64,000 nucleotides of DNA, taken from assembly GCF_023715225.1 (NCBI RefSeq), contig NZ_JAMBNS010000013.1, forward strand, positions 47,241-111,240, given 5' to 3'. The position numbers and the translations under genes were made by a program. This stretch comes from Robertmurraya korlensis (GTDB taxonomy: Bacteria > Bacillota > Bacilli > Bacillales > Cytobacillaceae). The notes beneath the pieces are model-generated. The model saw only the letters and a list, made by a program, of their open reading frames with translations. It was not told where the DNA came from and searched no databases. Positions 25,109 to 36,381 of this stretch are shown here, piece after piece; position 1 is the first letter of the stretch; every line of letters begins with the position of its first letter.

Positions 25109-26581
25109 TCAATTTAAATAATTTAGTGGATTTACTAAACTACCATTCTTATAAACTTCAAAATGAAGATGGACACCTGTTGAATCCCCAGTTGAACCCA
25201 TCACTCCAATACTTGCCCCTTTAACAACTGTTTGGCCAACACTTACACTGATTGAAGCTAAATGCGCATAAACCGTACGCATCCCGTTATTATGATCAAT
25301 GACAATCTTGTTTCCATACCCGTTATCATATCCAGCAGATACGACTTTTCCATTGTCTGCAGCTTTAATGGTTCCACTGCTAGGACGTGCAATATCTATA
25401 CCTTTATGCTGTTTTCCCCATCTAAAGCCCATTTGGCTGGAAACATACCCTCCATTTGTTGGCCATACAAGGGACCCATCACCACGAGATGGTACCACTT
25501 TTGTTCCTTTTCTAACAATATAATTAACAGGTTCTTGAAGGACCTTTTCACTCGTAACCTCTTGAGCGACACGGACTCCATTTTGCTCGGAGACTTTATA
25601 TGTTACTTCACGCGCCCCTTCTTTCCCCTCTTGTTCTACTTTTGTATCACCTTTATACATAGTTCCATCATCTATTACTTGGTTTGCAAATGGAATTGTT
25701 TCCTTTTTTGCCTCTTCTTTTACTACTACTACTTGAAGAAGGGGTTGGAGGAAGGTTACATTCAATTCTTGCCCAATCTTTAACACACTATCTTCTGTCA
25801 TACCAGGGTTAATGGATAATAATTGTGCCATTTCCATACCATGTGCAGAGGCGATTCCACCTAACACATCTCCCTCTTTTACGGAGTATTTCTTTTCTTC
25901 TAATGTACCTTTCGTTAAAAAGGTAACTGCATCGTCAACAGATAGTATTTTATCTGGTGTAACTTTTTCTATGTTTTGTGAAACTTCTTTTGTAAATGAA
26001 ACGTCTAATAGACGAACTTCATTTTCCTTTAGTGTAGGTAATACCACTTCAGGAGTTGCCTTACGAGTTTCCAACTCTGTTAGTTGCTCCTGTGTAACAT
26101 ACTTTAGCTTCAAAGCATTTAACACTTGGTCTGCCTCAGCTTCATTTTTTAAGTAAGCTACTGCTTTCCCATCTATAACTAAGGCTGAAGCATTTGCTTG
26201 AACAGCTAGCTTACTTTGGATGATTTCTGCAACTTCTTCGTCATTTGTTTTAGCACTAGAACTAAACACTTGCTCTGAAACATATGTAAGTTGTGAATCA
26301 GCTGATAAATCTAAATTTTTATATGCTTGCTTAAACTCTTCTACTTTTTCATCTAGAATATCTTGAACCACTTCTTTGTCAGAGACAGTACCAACATATT
26401 CTTTATTCATATATACATAGTATACCGTACTTAATTTAGAGCCACTAGCAGATGCAGTACTTACACCAAATGTAAGTGCTCCTAATGCCATTGCGGATAT
26501 AGCTGCCATTTTTATTTTAGGTTTTAGACTATTAGATGCGTTGATCGTTAGTTCGGAAAGTCTCTTATTGAAAAAACCCAT
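25109..26581 (-). CDS. Secreted M23 peptidoglycan endopeptidase with LysM and G5 domains
   Basis: The 490-residue protein has a signal peptide (hydrophobic about 24-44, cleavage near ASAS-G). It continues with two helical repeats, a LysM wall-binding domain (about 232-277, YSVKEGDVLGGIASAHGM), a G5 domain (about 285-360) and a C-terminal M23 LytM-type peptidase. Zinc ligands of the last are visible in HKGIDIARPSSG and in VHLHFEV, with YAHL between them. It should cut peptide cross-links in the cell wall. The gene sits just upstream of walR, whose product controls such hydrolases. A WalR-like half-site pair lies in its long upstream region. Confidence 0.9.
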   Translation of the reverse strand: MGFFNKRLSELTINASNSLKPKIKMAAISAMALGALTFGVSTASASGSKLSTVYYVYMNKEYVGTVSDKEVVQDILDEKVEEFKQAYKNLDLSADSQLTYVSEQVFSSSAKTNDEEVAEIIQSKLAVQANASALVIDGKAVAYLKNEAEADQVLNALKLKYVTQEQLTELETRKATPEVVLPTLKENEVRLLDVSFTKEVSQNIEKVTPDKILSVDDAVTFLTKGTLEEKKYSVKEGDVLGGIASAHGMEMAQLLSINPGMTEDSVLKIGQELNVTFLQPLLQVVVVKEEAKKETIPFANQVIDDGTMYKGDTKVEQEGKEGAREVTYKVSEQNGVRVAQEVTSEKVLQEPVNYIVRKGTKVVPSRGDGSLVWPTNGGYVSSQMGFRWGKQHKGIDIARPSSGTIKAADNGKVVSAGYDNGYGNKIVIDHNNGMRTVYAHLASISVSVGQTVVKGASIGVMGSTGDSTGVHLHFEVYKNGSLVNPLNYLN

Positions 26582-26714
26582 TCTCTAATCCTCCTAGACT
26601 AGCGCAACAAAACACTTTTAGTGCTTTTAACTCTTTTTATTTTTACAGAATTGCATAATAAGACTTCTTTACTTTACCATAAATAAGCTATCAAGAGTTT
26701 ACTAGCACCTGATA

Positions 26715-26731
26715 TGTAACACAAATGTATA
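26715..26731 (+). promoter_or_regulatory. Possible WalR box upstream of the M23 endopeptidase gene
   Basis: TGTAAC-acaaa-TGTATA fits TGTWAH-N5-TGTWAH with one mismatch. A second candidate with one mismatch, on the other strand, is TGTAAT-N5-AGTAAA (26907-26891). The 380-base gap from 26582 to 26960 holds no gene that I can see. Confidence 0.3.
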
Positions 26732-26960
26732 ATTAATGACATTATATTACAAAGTCTAGTCGAATGAATCGAAGGATATCTTGTGGAAGTTTCCTAGCAA
26801 AACATTGATATAACAGCCTTTCCTAATAGAAACGCTTTCATTTTATAGAGAAATCGCTGAGACTATTTTCGACAAATTTCTTGGAAGATATTTACTTTAA
26901 TATTACATCTTTGTAACAAAAAAGAGGAATTTGTCATAGGACAAACTCCTCTTTCATATA

Positions 26961-27033
26961 TGGCTCAGGACGGAATCGAACCGCCGACACAAGGATTTTC
27001 AGTCCTTTGCTCTACCGACTGAGCTACTGAGCC
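26961..27033 (-). tRNA. tRNA-Phe (GAA)
   Basis: The 73-base cloverleaf has acceptor GGCTCAG/CTGAGCC, D arm GCTCAGTCGGTAGAGC, anticodon arm AGGACTGAAAATCCT with GAA, and T arm GGCGGTTCGATTCCGTC. The CCA end is not encoded. Confidence 0.97.
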
Positions 27034-27130
27034 AAATTAATATTATTTCCTAGATACGTATTGCTTCGTCCTTCGTCCCGATTTTTCAAATCGGTACGCT
27101 GGATGTTTTTTCTTTGAAGATTACTCATCG

Positions 27131-27156
27131 TGCTCTACCAACTGAGCTACTGAGCC
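27131..27156 (-). pseudogene. 5' half of a tRNA-Phe-like gene (remnant)
   Basis: These 26 bases match the acceptor strand and D arm of the neighbouring tRNA-Phe at 25 of 26 positions, but the rest of the cloverleaf is missing. The sequence runs instead into CGATGAGTAATCTTC. Further on, CCGAT-TTGAAAA-ATCGG (about 27080-27100) mimics an anticodon arm with GAA but is too far away to be part of a tRNA. Confidence 0.75.
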
Positions 27157-27208
27157 GAATTTATAAAAATTCCAACCTCTTGCGTTTGAAGAGATTGGAA
27201 TAGTGTGA

Positions 27209-27280
27209 TGACCCCTACGGGATTCGAACCCGTGTTACCGCCGTGAAAGGGCGGTGTCTTAACCGCTTGACCAAGGGGCC
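27209..27280 (-). tRNA. tRNA-Glu (TTC)
   Basis: The 72-base cloverleaf has acceptor GGCCCCT/AGGGGTC, anticodon arm CCGCC-CTTTCAC-GGCGG with TTC, and T arm CGGGTTCGAATCCCG. The CCA end is not encoded. Confidence 0.97.
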
Positions 27281-27380
27281 ATGTGTTTATTCGACATATT
27301 CTGACGACGTTTTTTATATTAGCATAATAGCCTAATAGATTGCAATATGTTTTTATAAAAAAATTATTTTAAGTAAATAA

Positions 27381-27412
27381 AATATTCGCCACTACGATTA
27401 GTGGCGAATATT
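27381..27412 (-). terminator. Terminator of purA
   Basis: AATATTCGCCACTA pairs perfectly with TAGTGGCGAATATT around a four-base loop; the following minus-strand bases are T-rich. Confidence 0.8.
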
Positions 27413-27425
27413 AATGTTAAATGGA

Positions 27426-28772
<1,347 letters not shown>

Positions 28773-28806
28773 TTAGTTTACCAATTTAAACAGCTAAAAG
28801 TCAACA

Positions 28807-28850
28807 AAACCCGAACGTTTTTTGCAAGATTAATATTTTTTGTTCGTAAA
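28807..28850. promoter_or_regulatory. Paired PurR boxes upstream of purA
   Basis: AAACCCGAACGTTT and the inverted TTTTTGTTCGTAAA each resemble the PurBox core CCGAAC. The two 14-base boxes are separated by 16 bases, the spacing used by B. subtilis PurR. Confidence 0.75.
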
Positions 28851-28867
28851 TAATTCTTTTTTCATAG

Positions 28868-28898
28868 AAAAAAGACTAGCTGGTTCAGCTAGTCTTTT
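28868..28898 (-). terminator. Terminator of dnaC
   Basis: AAAGACTAGCT pairs with AGCTAGTCTTT and ends in a T-run on the minus strand. Confidence 0.9.
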
Positions 28899-28912
28899 AT
28901 TATTTTAATCTA

Positions 28913-30277
28913 TTACGCTCCAGGTGGAACTCCAGAATCATCAAAGCGCCGCTCCAAGTTAACAAACTTATTATATTCTTTCACAAAAGCTAATGATACC
29001 GTACCAGTCGGACCATTACGCTGCTTCGCAATAATGATTTCGATAATGTTCTTACTTTCTGATTCTCGATCATAATAATCATCACGGTATAAGAAAGCAA
29101 TTACGTCGGCATCCTGCTCAATACTTCCGGATTCACGAATATCTGACATCATTGGACGCTTATCTTGACGCTGTTCCACTCCACGGGAAAGCTGTGATAA
29201 GGCAATAACCGGTACTTTCAGCTCACGAGCAAGAGCCTTTAAGGAACGGGAGATTTCTGATACTTCTTGCTGACGGTTCTCGCCTGCACGACCACTTCCT
29301 AGAATTAGCTGCAAGTAGTCAATTAGAATCATTCCTAGTCCATGTTCCTGCTGTAAACGGCGACATTTTGAACGGATATCTGTAATTCTTACCCCTGGGG
29401 TATCATCAATAAAGATTCCAGCATTCGATAAGCTCCCCATAGCCATCGTTAACTTACCCCAGTCCTCATCTGTTAATGAGCCTGTTCTAAGTCTTTGTGC
29501 ATCAATATTTCCTTCTGCACAAAGCAAACGCATCACAAGCTGTTCAGCACCCATCTCAAGACTAAAAATAGCTATATTTTCACCGGTTTTTGCTGCGACG
29601 TTTTGCGCAATATTTAAGGCAAAGGCTGTTTTACCAACGGATGGACGTGCTCCTACAATGATTAAATCATTCCGTTGAAACCCTGCTGTCATACGGTCAA
29701 GCTCTGAGAATCCTGTTGCTAAACCTGTTACTTCACCCGCACGGTTATTCATGACTTCAATATTGTCATATGTTCGGACAAGAACGTCCTTTATATTATG
29801 AAAAGCACCCGCATTTTTTCGTCCGGCTACTTCTAAAATACTTTTCTCTGCTTCTCCTAATAATACCTCAACTTCGTCTTCACGCGTATAACCATCTGTA
29901 GCAATGGTGGTTGCGGTACGGATCAGTCGTCGAAGCAATGATTTTTCTTCAACTATCTTAGCATAGTATTCTATATTAGCAGCTGTCGGTACTGAACCAG
30001 CTAATTCACTTAAGTAACTTACACCACCAGTATCTTCAAGTAGCTTTGCCGCTGAAAGCTCTTCTGTCACTGTTATTAAATCAACGGCTTTTCCTTTGTC
30101 GCTCAGCTGTAACATCATTTGGAAAATTTTCTGATGTGACGCTCGATAAAAATCATCAGGAATTAAAATTTCTGAAGCCATTGTAAGAGAAGATGGTTCT
30201 AAAAATATCGCACCTAAAACCGCCTGCTCAGCCTCTATATTTTGAGGAGGGAGACGGTCAGCATATAAATCATTCAT
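28913..30277 (-). CDS. dnaC: Replicative DNA helicase (DnaB-type, Bacillus DnaC)
   Basis: The 454-residue hexameric helicase unwinds DNA ahead of the replisome. An N-terminal DnaG-interacting domain begins LPPQNIEAEQAVLGAIFLEP. The RecA-like motor follows, with Walker A GARPSVGKTAFALNIA near residue 208 and Walker B LILIDYLQLI, and the SDIRESGSIEQDADVI arginine-finger region. Its length equals that of B. subtilis DnaC. AGGGAGG precedes the start. It follows rplI after a terminator, so it may have its own promoter. Confidence 0.98.
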   Translation of the reverse strand: MNDLYADRLPPQNIEAEQAVLGAIFLEPSSLTMASEILIPDDFYRASHQKIFQMMLQLSDKGKAVDLITVTEELSAAKLLEDTGGVSYLSELAGSVPTAANIEYYAKIVEEKSLLRRLIRTATTIATDGYTREDEVEVLLGEAEKSILEVAGRKNAGAFHNIKDVLVRTYDNIEVMNNRAGEVTGLATGFSELDRMTAGFQRNDLIIVGARPSVGKTAFALNIAQNVAAKTGENIAIFSLEMGAEQLVMRLLCAEGNIDAQRLRTGSLTDEDWGKLTMAMGSLSNAGIFIDDTPGVRITDIRSKCRRLQQEHGLGMILIDYLQLILGSGRAGENRQQEVSEISRSLKALARELKVPVIALSQLSRGVEQRQDKRPMMSDIRESGSIEQDADVIAFLYRDDYYDRESESKNIIEIIIAKQRNGPTGTVSLAFVKEYNKFVNLERRFDDSGVPPGA

Positions 30278-30327
30278 TTATAATAACCTCCCTTTGCTTT
30301 CCTAGAGGATATGACCAAAACTAGAAA

Positions 30328-30357
30328 AAATGTGACCAGTAAGACGGGTCACATTTT
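30328..30357 (-). terminator. Terminator after rplI
   Basis: AAAATGTGACC pairs with GGGTCACATTTT-type bases across a short loop, followed by TTTTTTC on the minus strand. Confidence 0.85.
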
Positions 30358-30406
30358 GTTAACTACTCTATTTTATCATGAATATGAAGAAATGGAACTT
30401 CCAAAT

Positions 30407-30856
30407 TTAGTTTACTTCTTTTACGTGGACATTTAACGTAGCTTGAACTTCAGTATGAAGCTTTACTGGTACCTTTGTATAACCTAAAGCACGGATAGCA
30501 TCTTCTAGTTCAATTTTACGTTTGTCAATTTTAATATTATGCTTTTTCTGCAGCTCTTCTGCGATTTGCTTACTAGTGATCGAACCAAAAAGTCGTCCGC
30601 CTTCACCAGCTTTTGCACTTAATTCTACGGTGATTTTTTCAATCGTTTCTTTTAATTTTTTTGCTTCTGCAAGCTCTTCTGCAGCTAGCTTCTCTTGTTT
30701 CTTTTTCTGACCCTCAAGAGTACTAACATTTGTTGAATTTGCTTCTACTGCAAGTCCTTGTTTAATCAAGAAGTTTTGTGCGTACCCATCAGCAACATTT
30801 TTCACTTCGCCTTTTTTTCCTTTTCCTTTAACATCCTTCAAAAAGATTACTTTCAT
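30407..30856 (-). CDS. rplI: 50S ribosomal protein L9
   Basis: The 149-residue protein has the L9 N-terminal signature [20 protein letters not shown] and GYAQNFLI, the long connecting helix ([20 protein letters not shown]) and the C-terminal RNA-binding domain with LFGSIT. L9 sits at the base of the L1 stalk. The start overlaps the gdpP stop (ATGA), so translation is coupled to gdpP, a conserved Bacillus arrangement. Confidence 0.98.
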   Translation of the reverse strand: MKVIFLKDVKGKGKKGEVKNVADGYAQNFLIKQGLAVEANSTNVSTLEGQKKKQEKLAAEELAEAKKLKETIEKITVELSAKAGEGGRLFGSITSKQIAEELQKKHNIKIDKRKIELEDAIRALGYTKVPVKLHTEVQATLNVHVKEVN

Positions 30857-32826
30857 TCTTTCTTTCTCCCTTCCATATAATCGTGAATGGCCGTTTGCAG
30901 TCTTTCTTCTGCTTCCTCAATCGTTACATCAGTTAGCTGTGTTGCTGCATTTGTTAAATGGCCACCACCATTAAGATTCTCCATAATAATTTGGACGTTC
31001 ACATCACCCAACGACCTGGCACTAATTCCAACCGTTTGATCCGATCGTTTCGAAATAACAAACGAAGCTTGAATTCCATCCATCGTCAGCAGGGTATCTG
31101 CCGTTTGTGCAATTAAAATTTGATCAATAATCTGTGTATTGTTTCCTTTTGCAATGGCGACCCCTTTTTTGAAAAAATAAACCGTTTCAATCAATTTAGC
31201 ACGTTTTAAGAATGAATCCACATCTTCTTTTAAAAACTTTTGTACAAGAACCGTGTCAGCTCCTTGCCCTCTTAAATACGATGCAGCATCAAAGGTTCTA
31301 GCTCCTGTACGAAGAGTAAAGCTTTTTGTATCAACAATAATACCAGCTAAAAGAGCTGTTGCTTCAAGCATATCAATCTTTCCACGTTTTGGCTGATATT
31401 CTAATAACTCCGTAACAAGCTCTGCTGTTGAGGACGCATATGGCTCCATATAAACGAGTAGTGGACTTTGAATGAACTCTTCTCCTCGTCTATGATGGTC
31501 AATAACCACAACATGGTCGATTTTTGATAATAAACGCTCTTCAATAACTAATGAAGGCTTATGTGTATCAACAACCACTAACAGAGTGTCCTCCGTTGCA
31601 AGTTCTAGTGCCTGTTCAGGTGTAACAAATTTTTCAAACAGAGATTCATGTTTTTTGATTTCTTCTAATAACCTTTGAACACCAGTATCAATATCGTTTG
31701 GATTTAAGACGATATAGGCATCACGTTCATTCATTTGGGCAACCTTTTGAATACCTATTGAAGCTCCAATAGCGTCCATATCCGGACTTTTATGCCCCAT
31801 AATGATGACCTTGTCACTTTCTGTGACAAGCTCCTTAAGAGCATGTGAGATGACCCTAGCACGTACCCTTGTCCGTTTTTCAACTGGATTTGTCTTTCCA
31901 CCAAAAAACTTCACCTTACCATTTGTTAACTTAATCGCCACCTGGTCACCACCACGACCTAGCGCTAAATCAAGACTAGATTGTGCTAATGATCCTAACT
32001 CCGGTAGTGACGATACACCAGAACCTACTCCAATACTCAAGGTTAATGGGACATTTTGCTTTGAAGTCGTTTCTCTTACGTCATCCAGTACAGAAAACTT
32101 CCCTTTCTCGAGCAACTGTAAGATATTTTCATTGAATACAGCAATGAAGCGTTCAGAAGTAATTCTCTTTAGGAAAACTCCATTTTCTTGTGCCCACTTA
32201 TTTAATATAGATGTAACAAGGTTATTCAAGCTACTTCTTGTCTGATCTTCCATCCCTTGCGTTAATTCATCATAATTATCTAAGAAAATGATTGCAATCA
32301 CGGTTCGTTCATCTTCATATAATTTTTCGATTTCTGTTTGTTCAGTTACATCAAAGAAGTACAGAAGTCTTTCTTCAGGTCGGTGTATGACTCTAAATTT
32401 ACGATCATGAATCGTAATGATTTCTGTTTCAACATCTTGTTTAATTAAAGGAATAAGTGATTCGCCTACATCATAGAGTGACCTACCAACAAGTGTATCT
32501 TCTTCAAAGGATGAAGCTAAGAATGGGTTCGTCCACTCAATATAGTAGTCATCATTAATTAACATAATACCAATTGGCATTTCCATGAGCGCTTCCTCGC
32601 CCACTTTTTTCACTCGATAGGATAATGTAGTTATGTATTCTTCCATTTCTTTTCTCTGTTTTCTCTCAAGCTGAAAGATATAGAAAAAGGGAAGAAATGC
32701 TACTATTAATCCGATTAAGCCAAGTAGCCAATTGTACACAGCAATTAATCCGAGAAGCACCACTGTTATGGCAATTAATGCGTAGATGGGGTAGCGAATC
32801 GATCGCTTTTCTAGATAAGAAGGCAT
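30853..32826 (-). CDS. gdpP: Cyclic-di-AMP phosphodiesterase GdpP
   Basis: The 657-residue membrane enzyme lowers c-di-AMP, the second messenger controlling potassium and osmotic balance and cell-wall integrity. Two N-terminal helices (about 10-50) are followed by a PAS domain (about 80-150), a degenerate GGDEF domain (about 170-305) and a DHH/DHHA1 hydrolase. The last has [16 protein letters not shown] near residue 345 and [11 protein letters not shown] near residue 415, with [11 protein letters not shown] near the end. ATG 32826 is chosen, with GGGAG nine bases upstream, over the GTG five codons earlier that lies at the Shine-Dalgarno itself. It lies between yybS and rplI, as in B. subtilis. 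Confidence 0.96.
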   Translation of the reverse strand: MPSYLEKRSIRYPIYALIAITVVLLGLIAVYNWLLGLIGLIVAFLPFFYIFQLERKQRKEMEEYITTLSYRVKKVGEEALMEMPIGIMLINDDYYIEWTNPFLASSFEEDTLVGRSLYDVGESLIPLIKQDVETEIITIHDRKFRVIHRPEERLLYFFDVTEQTEIEKLYEDERTVIAIIFLDNYDELTQGMEDQTRSSLNNLVTSILNKWAQENGVFLKRITSERFIAVFNENILQLLEKGKFSVLDDVRETTSKQNVPLTLSIGVGSGVSSLPELGSLAQSSLDLALGRGGDQVAIKLTNGKVKFFGGKTNPVEKRTRVRARVISHALKELVTESDKVIIMGHKSPDMDAIGASIGIQKVAQMNERDAYIVLNPNDIDTGVQRLLEEIKKHESLFEKFVTPEQALELATEDTLLVVVDTHKPSLVIEERLLSKIDHVVVIDHHRRGEEFIQSPLLVYMEPYASSTAELVTELLEYQPKRGKIDMLEATALLAGIIVDTKSFTLRTGARTFDAASYLRGQGADTVLVQKFLKEDVDSFLKRAKLIETVYFFKKGVAIAKGNNTQIIDQILIAQTADTLLTMDGIQASFVISKRSDQTVGISARSLGDVNVQIIMENLNGGGHLTNAATQLTDVTIEEAEERLQTAIHDYMEGRKKE

Positions 32827-32854
32827 AACTTCAGCTCCCACACAGTAGTGTATT

Positions 32855-33793
32855 TTATTGATTCTTGATCCTTTTTCTTAAATCAAAACCTAAATCAATT
32901 ATACCTAATATCCGTACAATATAAAGTAATTGTGGAAATAACAAGACTCCAATTGTGAACATTATTGGTACCGCTCTTGGAAACTTCTTTGCATTACTAA
33001 AGTAATAAATGAAAGCTAACCCTTGTAAAACCATTAACCATTGAAGCAAAAAGGCGATATTTACAATGGCCATAAAAGCAAAACTGCCCTCTTCAGGATT
33101 AAATATCATTGAAGCGATAATGGAAAATAAATAGATCCATAAAATACTTTTTGGCAACTGAAGATGACGAAAAGGTTTCCAATTCGTAATTTCAACTTGA
33201 AAACGTTTTGCTATTGGAAAACTTACTAGTTGAATAAAGAACACGGCAAGAAAAGCCGCCATTACAAACAAGGTTGGTTTTAAAAATCTCCCTGCCTCTA
33301 TTCCAGCAAGTAATTCTTCCATCTGCTTCTCATTAGGAGTTTGTCCTAATGATTCCATGATTGAAAGGGAAGATTCTATGGAAGCCTTGGTTGCTGCTAT
33401 GGTTTCATCAATAAAGTCGATTTGAAAAAAAGCGACTGATATCGCATAGGTCAATACGACGGTTAATAAAAACGCGATGGAGCCACCAAAGTAAATCGCT
33501 TCCCTACTTTTCTTCTCTCTTATAAAGTCCCCCATCACTAAACCTGTTAGACCAAAGGTAATAGCTACTGGGATGGCAAAAACTGTTCCCACTATTAGTG
33601 ATAGTAAAATGGAAGCAACAAAAAACACTAACATACTTTTGCGATCATTTTTATACGCAAAAAGAATAAAAGGTAATCCCAAGAACAAGTTGGTTACCAT
33701 CCCTAATAGGGGCATATACGTTGTTAACAAAAGAAGAGCTGCATAAATAGCTAGTAACAAAGCTCCTGTTGTTAACTGTCGAACATTATTCAA
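32855..33793 (-). CDS. yybS: YybS family (DUF2232) membrane protein
   Basis: The 312-residue protein has about eight hydrophobic helices and begins VRQLTTGALLLAIYAALLLLTTYMPLLG, the typical DUF2232 start. The family is related to substrate-binding (S) components of ECF-type vitamin transporters, but its substrate is unknown. It is 28 bases upstream of gdpP and co-transcribed with it, a conserved pairing in Bacillus. Confidence 0.9.
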   Translation of the reverse strand: MNNVRQLTTGALLLAIYAALLLLTTYMPLLGMVTNLFLGLPFILFAYKNDRKSMLVFFVASILLSLIVGTVFAIPVAITFGLTGLVMGDFIREKKSREAIYFGGSIAFLLTVVLTYAISVAFFQIDFIDETIAATKASIESSLSIMESLGQTPNEKQMEELLAGIEAGRFLKPTLFVMAAFLAVFFIQLVSFPIAKRFQVEITNWKPFRHLQLPKSILWIYLFSIIASMIFNPEEGSFAFMAIVNIAFLLQWLMVLQGLAFIYYFSNAKKFPRAVPIMFTIGVLLFPQLLYIVRILGIIDLGFDLRKRIKNQ

Positions 33794-33883
33794 TCCCTCA
33801 CCTCATTTAATTGCATCACTTCTATTTTATCTAGTTCTAGAGACGGATTCAACTCATACAGATTAGGTGTCAAAGCTAAGAAT

Positions 33884-33912
33884 AAAAAAAGACACCACTA
33901 AGGGTGTCTTTC
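33884..33912 (-). terminator. Terminator of the rpsF-ssb-rpsR operon
   Basis: AAAGACACC pairs with GGGTGTCTTT; a T-run follows on the minus strand, just after the rpsR stop codon. Confidence 0.9.
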
Positions 33913-33920
33913 TCCGTTCA

Positions 33921-34178
<258 letters not shown>

Positions 34179-34207
34179 TTAGTAAAAGTTATCGTATGTT
34201 CAAGGAA

Positions 34208-34729
34208 TTAGAATGGTAAATCATCATCAGAAATGTCGATTTGACCACCGTCATTTGCAAATGGATCCTCATCCATTCTTGTAAAACCTTGGTTATTATT
34301 ATTGTTGTTTCTATATGGTTGATTCTGATTGTTATTCCCGTATGGTGAAGCTTCTCTTTGCCCTCCGAAACCTCCTGCGTTTCCACCAGGGGCAGAACCA
34401 CCAGAAGCACCTCTTGGCTCCAAAAACTGGACACTTTCAGCTAATATTTCAGTGACATATACGCGCTTACCATCTTGTCCATCATAGCTACGTGTTTGAA
34501 CACGACCATCTACGCCAGCAAGACTGCCTTTTTTCAAGAAGTTTGCTACGTTTTCTGCAGGTTTACGCCAAATCACACAGTTGATGAAATCTGCTTCTCT
34601 TTCTCCTTGCTGATTCGTAAAAGTACGATTGACCGCAAGTGTAAAAGTAGCAACAGGAACCCCATTTGGTGTATAGCGTAATTCAGGATCTTTCGTCAAC
34701 CGACCGACTAGAACAACACGATTCATCAT
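34208..34729 (-). CDS. ssb: Single-stranded DNA-binding protein
   Basis: The 173-residue protein has an OB fold (about 1-105: [25 protein letters not shown], then [23 protein letters not shown]). A Gly/Asn/Gln-rich linker follows, then the acidic tip DISDDDLPF that recruits repair and replication partners. GGGGG lies nine bases before ATG 34729; a TTG three codons earlier is too close to it. It sits between rpsF and rpsR as in all Bacilli, and a parS site lies just upstream. Confidence 0.97.
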   Translation of the reverse strand: MMNRVVLVGRLTKDPELRYTPNGVPVATFTLAVNRTFTNQQGEREADFINCVIWRKPAENVANFLKKGSLAGVDGRVQTRSYDGQDGKRVYVTEILAESVQFLEPRGASGGSAPGGNAGGFGGQREASPYGNNNQNQPYRNNNNNNQGFTRMDEDPFANDGGQIDISDDDLPF

Positions 34730-34759
34730 CAGAATCAACCCCCTTTCTTCTACGTCTAG

Positions 34760-34775
34760 TGTTTCACGTGAAACA
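34760..34775. other. parS site between rpsF and ssb
   Basis: TGTTTCACGTGAAACA is a perfect match to parS, lying in the 72-base gap between the two genes. Confidence 0.95.
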
Positions 34776-34801
34776 TCAAGATTAGAAGTGCTTATCTATT
34801 C

Positions 34802-35089
34802 TTATTTTTCGTCTTTAGTAACCATGTGGCGGATAATATCTTCGCTAATTTTTGCTAAGCGAGAGAATTCTTCCACTGCAGCTGCATCAGAGTTAACTTT
34901 TACAAGTTGGTAGTAGCCATCACGGAAATCATTGATTTCGTATGCAAGACGACGCTTACCCCACTCTTTTGCTTCAGTAAGTTCCGCACCATTATCAGTT
35001 AAGATAGTGTTGAAACGCTCAACTAAGGCTTTTTTAGCCTCATCTTCAATGTTTGGGCGGATGATGTACATAATTTCGTACGCTCTCAT
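34802..35089 (-). CDS. rpsF: 30S ribosomal protein S6
   Basis: The 95-residue protein begins [26 protein letters not shown] and includes the S6 motif [22 protein letters not shown]. It heads the rpsF-ssb-rpsR operon. GGAGG lies seven bases before ATG 35089; the frame is open upstream for sixteen codons, but those do not belong to the S6 family. Confidence 0.97.
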   Translation of the reverse strand: MRAYEIMYIIRPNIEDEAKKALVERFNTILTDNGAELTEAKEWGKRRLAYEINDFRDGYYQLVKVNSDAAAVEEFSRLAKISEDIIRHMVTKDEK

Positions 35090-35218
35090 CACGTTCACCT
35101 CCTTTTGGTCTAAACGGCCCAACTGGGCAAGGAGCAATATTCATTACTCACAAGAAGAAATTATATCACAGCAAGTAGCGAAACACAAGATTAGATTGAA
35201 AACACTCATTTATTTCGG

Positions 35219-36370
35219 TTATGCATTCTTTTTTAAAGTTACTACTTTCTGCTTAATCGTTTGTTTACACTCACTGATTAAATGGTCGAAGATTCCTTCC
35301 CATGTTTGCTTTAGTGCATATTCTCTTGCATTTTTCCCCATAATGAGCCTGCTTACTTTATTAGTGAGTAATTGTTCCGTTTGCTTTATAAAATCTTGAT
35401 AATCACCAGCCTTACATATCTTTCCTGTTTTATTATGCTCTACAATTCCACTCACTCCCCCACGATTAGAGACAATGGCAGGAGTTCCACTAGCAAGTGC
35501 CTCTAGTACAACGTTCCCAAATGTTTCTGTTTGAGATGGAAATACGAATAAGTCACTAGCAGCATAACAAGAAGCCAGCTCATTCCCACTTAAATACCCC
35601 GTCATTGTTATATTTGTGCTTCTGTTCAAAAGACTAGATATCTCCTCAAAACTTGGACCATCCCCTACAATTAAGCAGTGAACGCTTTCTTTCCAATTTT
35701 CCGAGAAATGTTCCATGATCTTTTGTAATGTATATAGATCTTTTTCTGGTGCAAGTCTTCCTACATAAAGAAGAATATAGGGAGCTTTAATATTATATTG
35801 TTCTCGAATATTGACCGTTTGGTTAGAAGGTCGAAAAAGTGAGCAGTCTACCCCTCTTGACCATATAGATAAGTTAGTGAAGCCTTTTGTTTGGAGATGC
35901 GTTAACGTCTCCTTGGAGGGAACAAAAATACGTTCTGAGGAAGAATAAAACCATTTTAAGTATCTCCACAGAATAGGAGAGATCCAACTCAGTTTGTAAT
36001 ATTCCAGATACTGGTCAAAATGTGTGTGATAAGAGGAAATAATAGGAATACCCAATTTTTTAGCTGCATGGGATCCTAGTACTCCCATCGTTAATGGCGT
36101 AGCCACGTGGATAAAGTCTGGAGAAAATGCTTGTACCCGTTCAAGGATAGTGTTCGGCAGAGCCAATGCTGTTCGACATTCTGGGTAGATAAAAAAAGGA
36201 ATACTCATAAATTGGTGAACATAGGGGTACGTGTTACTCCCCTCCAGCTCAGGTGCAAATATTTCTACGATATGCCCTTTTTGTAGTAGGTAATCAGCGT
36301 ATCTTTTCAGTGATTTTGCTACACCGTTTACTTGCGGAAAAAATGTGTCAGTAAAAATAGCTATTCTCAA
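35219..36370 (-). CDS. GT4-family glycosyltransferase
   Basis: The 383-residue protein begins LRIAIFTDTFFPQVNGVAKSLKRYADYL. It has the GT-B fold of family 4, with the donor-binding motif YVGRLAPEKDLYTL near residue 205 and the E-x7-E region FPSQTETFGNVVLEALASGTP near residue 285. Related enzymes transfer mannose or glucose from a nucleotide sugar to diacylglycerol or another lipid. The start is TTG 36370, placed correctly after GGGGGG. It follows a PAP2 phosphatase by 12 bases, so the pair may form a glycolipid or envelope-polymer module. Confidence 0.85.
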   Translation of the reverse strand: MRIAIFTDTFFPQVNGVAKSLKRYADYLLQKGHIVEIFAPELEGSNTYPYVHQFMSIPFFIYPECRTALALPNTILERVQAFSPDFIHVATPLTMGVLGSHAAKKLGIPIISSYHTHFDQYLEYYKLSWISPILWRYLKWFYSSSERIFVPSKETLTHLQTKGFTNLSIWSRGVDCSLFRPSNQTVNIREQYNIKAPYILLYVGRLAPEKDLYTLQKIMEHFSENWKESVHCLIVGDGPSFEEISSLLNRSTNITMTGYLSGNELASCYAASDLFVFPSQTETFGNVVLEALASGTPAIVSNRGGVSGIVEHNKTGKICKAGDYQDFIKQTEQLLTNKVSRLIMGKNAREYALKQTWEGIFDHLISECKQTIKQKVVTLKKNA

Positions 36371-36381
36371 ACTGATCCCCC

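Noticed and set aside
25262..25783. A 173-codon open frame antisense to the M23 endopeptidase gene
   Set aside because: It lies wholly inside a gene with clear domains, has no ribosome-binding site and an implausible composition.
27080..27156. A split tRNA gene formed by the 5' half and a distant GAA anticodon-like hairpin
   Set aside because: The 3' half of the cloverleaf is absent and an intact tRNA-Phe is adjacent, so decay is the simpler explanation.
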